Assembly (NCBI GenBank): GCA_036003885.1
Contig: DASYSA010000376.1
Span: 1-9,609, forward strand
Length of the DNA: 9,609 bases
Reading direction: 5' to 3'
Source of the DNA: DASYSA01 sp036003885
GTDB lineage: Bacteria; Acidobacteriota; Blastocatellia; UBA7656
Shown: piece after piece, positions 6,923-9,609 of the stretch
Layout of the letters: each line of letters opens with the position of its first letter
Position numbering within the stretch: position 1 is the stretch's first letter
Translations under genes and position numbers: made by a program
The notes under the pieces: model-generated
Database searches by the model: none
What the model saw: the letters and a program-made list of their open reading frames with translations, nothing else
Told to the model about the DNA's origin: nothing

Positions 6923-6935
6923 TTCAAGAAAAGCA

Positions 6936-6962
6936 GAATCGAGGAATCGAGTGCCTGACCCC
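6936..6962 (-). repeat. REP-like repeat, copy 3 (inverted)
   Basis: Same 26-bp unit as copy 2, in the same orientation, including the duplicated GAATCGAG. The 20-mer at 6943-6962 is the perfect reverse complement of copy 1. The 13-base spacer after copy 2 (TTCAAGAAAAGCA) is unrelated sequence. Confidence 0.7.
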
Positions 6963-7055
6963 GCGGCAACTCGGCCCTCTGTGACTCCCCCGGGAATTCC
7001 ACGGCAGGCTGTGAGTGCGCAAAATCGTGACGCGCACCTCACCTGCTATCTCCCC

Positions 7056-7085
7056 TTGACATTCTAAGTATCGTTCGCTTATCTT
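7056..7085 (+). promoter_or_regulatory. Promoter of the padR-permease operon
   Basis: A perfect -35 box TTGACA (7056-7061) and a -10 candidate TATCTT (7080-7085) are separated by 18 bases. The start codon of padR is 32 bases downstream of the -10 box. The repeat structure ends only 6 bases upstream of the -35 box. Confidence 0.6.
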
Positions 7086-7086
7086 C

Positions 7087-7103
7087 CCCTAGAACTTCTA
7101 GGG
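7087..7103. promoter_or_regulatory. 17-bp palindrome, probable PadR operator
   Basis: CCCTAGAA-C-TTCTAGGG is a perfect palindrome beginning one base after the -10 box, where a bound repressor would block initiation. A related half-site, TTCTAAG (7062-7068), lies between the -35 and -10 boxes. PadR proteins are dimeric and commonly autoregulate, so the adjacent gene product is the natural candidate (inference). Confidence 0.6.
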
Positions 7104-7116
7104 AGCCTCTTCGAAG

Positions 7117-7443
7117 ATGGACAAAGTTGATCTGCTGCAAGGCACTCTCGATATGCTGGTACTGAAAGCGCTCAGTCGAGGGCCTATGCACGGTTACGCG
7201 GTGGCCAGGTGGATTCAACAGACTTCTGATGATGCGCTGCAGGTGGAAGAGGGGTCTCTCTATCCGGCCCTCTACCGCATGGAGCGCCGCGCCTGGATCA
7301 CTTCCGAAGAGGGCCTTTCCGAAAACAACCGGAAGGCCAGGCACTACAAGCTCACCAGAATGGGACGTAAGCAACTGGAAGCTGAATCATCGAACTGGGA
7401 CCGCCTCGCCGAGGCGATTGGTAAGGTGATGCAGACCGCCTGA
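7117..7443 (+). CDS. PadR family transcriptional regulator
   Basis: 108 aa, the usual length for the short PadR subfamily. The winged-helix domain starts at once with LLQGTLDMLVLKAL (6-19), then GPMHGYAVA (22-30), the recognition part VEEGSLYPALYRMERRAWI (43-61) and the wing RKARHYKLTRMGRKQL (72-87). The short C-terminal helix (about 88-106) would serve dimerisation. It is a cytoplasmic DNA-binding repressor. A purine-rich AGGGAG lies about 11 bases before the ATG, partly inside the upstream palindrome, so a bound repressor would also cover this site in DNA. The permease gene follows after 16 bases. This padR-permease arrangement is typical of Acidobacteria and implies control of the permease by the regulator. 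The inducer is unknown. Confidence 0.93.
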   Translation: MDKVDLLQGTLDMLVLKALSRGPMHGYAVARWIQQTSDDALQVEEGSLYPALYRMERRAWITSEEGLSENNRKARHYKLTRMGRKQLEAESSNWDRLAEAIGKVMQTA

Positions 7444-7459
7444 TTTGGAGGGCGCACCA

Positions 7460-9609
7460 ATGTCGTGGCTGAGAACTGTCCTGTGGAGTCTTTACGGCCT
7501 CTTTTTCAGGAGCAGAATCGAGCGCCGAATTGAAAGGGAGTTTCGCTTCCACCTGGAGATGCGGACGCGTGAGAATATCGCCGCCGGCATGACGCAAGAG
7601 GAGGCGAGCAAAGATGCCAGGCGACGGTTCGGCAACCGAACCTACTTAACGGAGATGGCCCGTGAGATTCGGGGCGGAGCGGTGCTCGATACGCTATGGC
7701 AGGACCTGCGCTACGGCGTGCGGATACTGCGGAAGCACCCCGGGTTCACCGCCATTGCGGTGATAACGCTCGCACTCGGCATTGGCGCCAACACTGCGAT
7801 TTTTTCGGTGGTCCACGCCGTACTGTTGCGGCAGCTCCCCTACGAACGTCCCCAGGAGTTGATGGTCATATGGACGAATCTTCGCACTTCCGGCGCTGAC
7901 AGGGCTCCGGCCTCTGGAGTAGAACTGCGGGAGATTCGAAATCGCAGCCGGCTGTTTAACGAGCTGGCGGGCATTTGGGTTGGCAATGGAACGCTAACCG
8001 GTGAAGGAGAACCTGAGCAGCTCAAGGTTGGCAATGTCACCGCCAACACATTCTCGCTGCTGGGCGCGCGCCCACTCCTGGGACGCTCTTTTCTTCCGGA
8101 AGACGAAGCACACGCCGGCGGAACCGCTATCATTTTGAGTTACGGTCTTTGGGCTCGGCGTTATGGCGGAGATCCCGAGATACTTGGTCGGGCAGTACGA
8201 CTGGAAGGAGACAACCGCACAGTGGTCGGGGTGATGCCACCCGACTTTCGTTTGCTCTTCTCTCAGGATGCAGACGTTCCGGTTGACATCCAGGCATGGA
8301 CCCCGTTCGCCTATGACATCTATGACGGCCCCATTGATCTTGGCTACCTCCGGCTTGTGGGCCGCCTTAAACCTGAAGTCACGACCGCCCAGGCTCAAGA
8401 AGAAGCTCATGCGATCGCACAGCAGCTCCGCGATGAATTTGGGGAGTTCGGACGCCAGGACCTCGATCTCAACGTCGTGCCGCTTCACGGAGATGCTGTT
8501 CGAGGCGTTCGTCCTGCATTGCTGGCATTGTGGATCGGCGCCGGCCTCGTGTTGCTGATATCCTGTGCGAACGTGGCGAATCTTTCGCTGATGCGCGTGA
8601 CAGCCCGTGGCAGAGAGATGGCACTTCGTGCAGCCCTCGGCGCCTCGCGCTGGCGGATGATTCGGCAGCTGTTGTGTGAGAGCCTGCTGCTGGGCGGAGT
8701 TGGCGGCGCTCTCGGTCTCGGCATTGGATGGTGGGCGCTCAGGTTGCTGCTGAGTCTGCGACCCGACAGTCTCCCCGGGCTCGGATCGATTGAACTGAGT
8801 CCAGCAATGCTCGCTTTTGTGACGGCTGTTTCGGTAGCCTCTGGCCTCCTCTGCGGTCTGGCGCCCGTGCTGGAGACCCGAAGAATGAGCCTGATTGAGG
8901 CGCTCAAGGGAGCCGGCCAGACCGGCGTTGCGCCTCGAACACAACGGATGCGCTCCCTCTTGATCGTAATTGAGGTCGCCCTTGGATTCGTGCTGATAGT
9001 CGGCGCCGGTCTCACAATCCGCACGCTCCTGCAACTCGAGAAAGTGAATCCTGGCTTCAATCCCAGCCAGGTTCTTACCTTCGAGATCAATCTCCCCCCT
9101 GGGTCCTACCCTGGAGATCAGGCGCGGGTGAACTTTATTTCTCTATGTGAAGAAAAGTTGTCGACCCTGCCAGGCGTTGAGTCGATCGGGGCAATCTCTC
9201 ACCTGCCTCTCGACGATTACCCGAACTGGTACTCTCCCTACTCTCCGGAGGGAATCAATGAAGACGCAAAGAACGGTCTCCTTGCCGATCACCGTGCGGT
9301 GACTCCGGGCTATCTCCAGGCTGTAGGAGCCCGTTTGATTGATGGCCGGCAGTTCGACAGACAGGACAGAGCCGAAGGCAGAAATGTGGTAATAGTCGAC
9401 GAGCTGCTGGCAAGGCGCGCGTGGCCCGATGGGAGCGCCGTCGGCAAAAGGATCCAGTTTGAGCAATTCAACGATTGGGAGTTCGTGCCACGCTGGGGGG
9501 TGGTGATCGGAGTGGTGGAACATATCAAAAACCAGGACCTGGCCAGCGCAGGTCGCGGCCAGATCTACATTCCGTATCCGCGGAGCGCGCGACCTCATCT
9601 GAGCTACGT
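7460..9609 (+). CDS. ADOP-type (MacB/FtsX-like duplicated) permease, 3' truncated
   Basis: 716 codons without a stop, running off the window; relatives are usually slightly over 800 aa, so the second FtsX domain is missing here. GGAGGG (7447-7452) stands 7 bases before the ATG. The prefix domain (about 15-75) includes EREFRFHLEMRTRENIAAGM and RRRFGN. TM1 follows HPGFTAIAVITLALGIGANT (93-112) and leads into a first MacB-type periplasmic domain (about 125-345). The first FtsX domain has TM2 (about 354-372) with ISCANVANLSLMR, then REMALRAALGASRWRMIRQL, TM3 (about 402-422) and TM4 (about 450-470). TM5 (about 500-520) opens the second half, followed by VNPGF and a second periplasmic domain. No ATPase domain is present. 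Substrate unknown; export of peptides or lipids by MacB relatives is only a parallel. Confidence 0.92.
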   Translation, partial: MSWLRTVLWSLYGLFFRSRIERRIEREFRFHLEMRTRENIAAGMTQEEASKDARRRFGNRTYLTEMAREIRGGAVLDTLWQDLRYGVRILRKHPGFTAIAVITLALGIGANTAIFSVVHAVLLRQLPYERPQELMVIWTNLRTSGADRAPASGVELREIRNRSRLFNELAGIWVGNGTLTGEGEPEQLKVGNVTANTFSLLGARPLLGRSFLPEDEAHAGGTAIILSYGLWARRYGGDPEILGRAVRLEGDNRTVVGVMPPDFRLLFSQDADVPVDIQAWTPFAYDIYDGPIDLGYLRLVGRLKPEVTTAQAQEEAHAIAQQLRDEFGEFGRQDLDLNVVPLHGDAVRGVRPALLALWIGAGLVLLISCANVANLSLMRVTARGREMALRAALGASRWRMIRQLLCESLLLGGVGGALGLGIGWWALRLLLSLRPDSLPGLGSIELSPAMLAFVTAVSVASGLLCGLAPVLETRRMSLIEALKGAGQTGVAPRTQRMRSLLIVIEVALGFVLIVGAGLTIRTLLQLEKVNPGFNPSQVLTFEINLPPGSYPGDQARVNFISLCEEKLSTLPGVESIGAISHLPLDDYPNWYSPYSPEGINEDAKNGLLADHRAVTPGYLQAVGARLIDGRQFDRQDRAEGRNVVIVDELLARRAWPDGSAVGKRIQFEQFNDWEFVPRWGVVIGVVEHIKNQDLASAGRGQIYIPYPRSARPHLSY

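Larger units (their letters stand above)
6788..7050. mobile_element. Putative non-autonomous (MITE-like) element with terminal inverted repeats
   Basis: The ends are related in two ways. Bases 6807-6828 and 7017-7038 are 22-bp inverted repeats with one mismatch. ACGCGCACCCACCTGCTA (6788-6805) recurs in direct orientation at 7030-7048 with one extra base. The left end also forms its own hairpin: ACGCGCACCC (6788-6797) pairs with GGGTGCGCGT (6806-6815). Between the ends lies a cluster of REP-like copies. There is no credible gene inside and no obvious target-site duplication, so mobility is inference. Confidence 0.5.

Noticed and set aside
6897..6961. CRISPR-like array from the two 26-bp repeats with a 13-base spacer
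   Set aside because: Only two units, a spacer too short, an additional inverted copy nearby, and no cas genes.
6818..7067. Overlapping short open frames on both strands (6846-7067 + and 6818-7042 -) encoding repeated NRVPDP / GSGTRFLDS peptides
   Set aside because: They are translations of the REP-like repeat; the same motif appears on both strands because the repeat is inverted. No ribosome sites and no family resemblance.
7994..9034. 346-codon open frame on the - strand
   Set aside because: It lies fully antisense to the permease, which has clear domain motifs. The translated product is low in hydrophobic residues, Gln/His-rich and unrecognisable.

Overview
The window looks like chromosomal DNA of an Acidobacteriota bacterium, possibly near Blastocatellia. 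The reasons are family content rather than any taxonomic marker. It has an ECF-like sigma factor of the type with a VELRFFGGLNIEETAEVL region 4, next to a very large Ser/Thr kinase with a C-terminal TPR region. It also has a PadR regulator directly in front of a long MacB/FtsX-type permease with an N-terminal prefix domain (ADOP architecture), and small secreted proteins of an acidobacterial type. Base composition is moderately GC-rich, and lower around 6000-6500.

Layout. (1) 1-1305, + strand: 3' part of a secreted di-haem cytochrome c of the MauG/CcpA peroxidase family, cut by the left window edge and followed by a hairpin (1318-1351). (2) 1476-5292, - strand: an ECF-like sigma factor (4726-5292) followed by a membrane-anchored Ser/Thr kinase with TPR repeats (1476-4631). 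The 94-bp gap between them carries a degenerate heptamer repeat and an inverted repeat. (3) 5293-5553: divergent intergenic region with a 16-bp dyad and a TATAAT box facing the sigma gene. (4) 5554-6588, + strand: two small exported proteins, each 146 aa, separated by a perfect 14-bp hairpin and closed by a good intrinsic terminator (6656-6698). (5) 6700-7116: non-coding region with a composite repeat structure. Three copies of a REP-like 20-mer lie inside near-perfect 22-bp inverted repeats, just upstream of a promoter and a 17-bp palindrome. (6) 7117-9609, + strand: padR-type repressor and an ADOP-type permease, the latter running off the right edge.

How the genes may work together. The sigma factor and kinase form a likely operon. 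Sigma region 2.2 lacks the usual acidic DAED stretch and has Thr/Ser there, which fits activation by phosphorylation from the linked kinase (inference). The divergent secreted-protein gene is a candidate target of the sigma factor. The PadR protein probably represses its own promoter and the downstream permease through the 17-bp palindrome. The most unusual non-coding feature is the repeat structure at 6788-7050.
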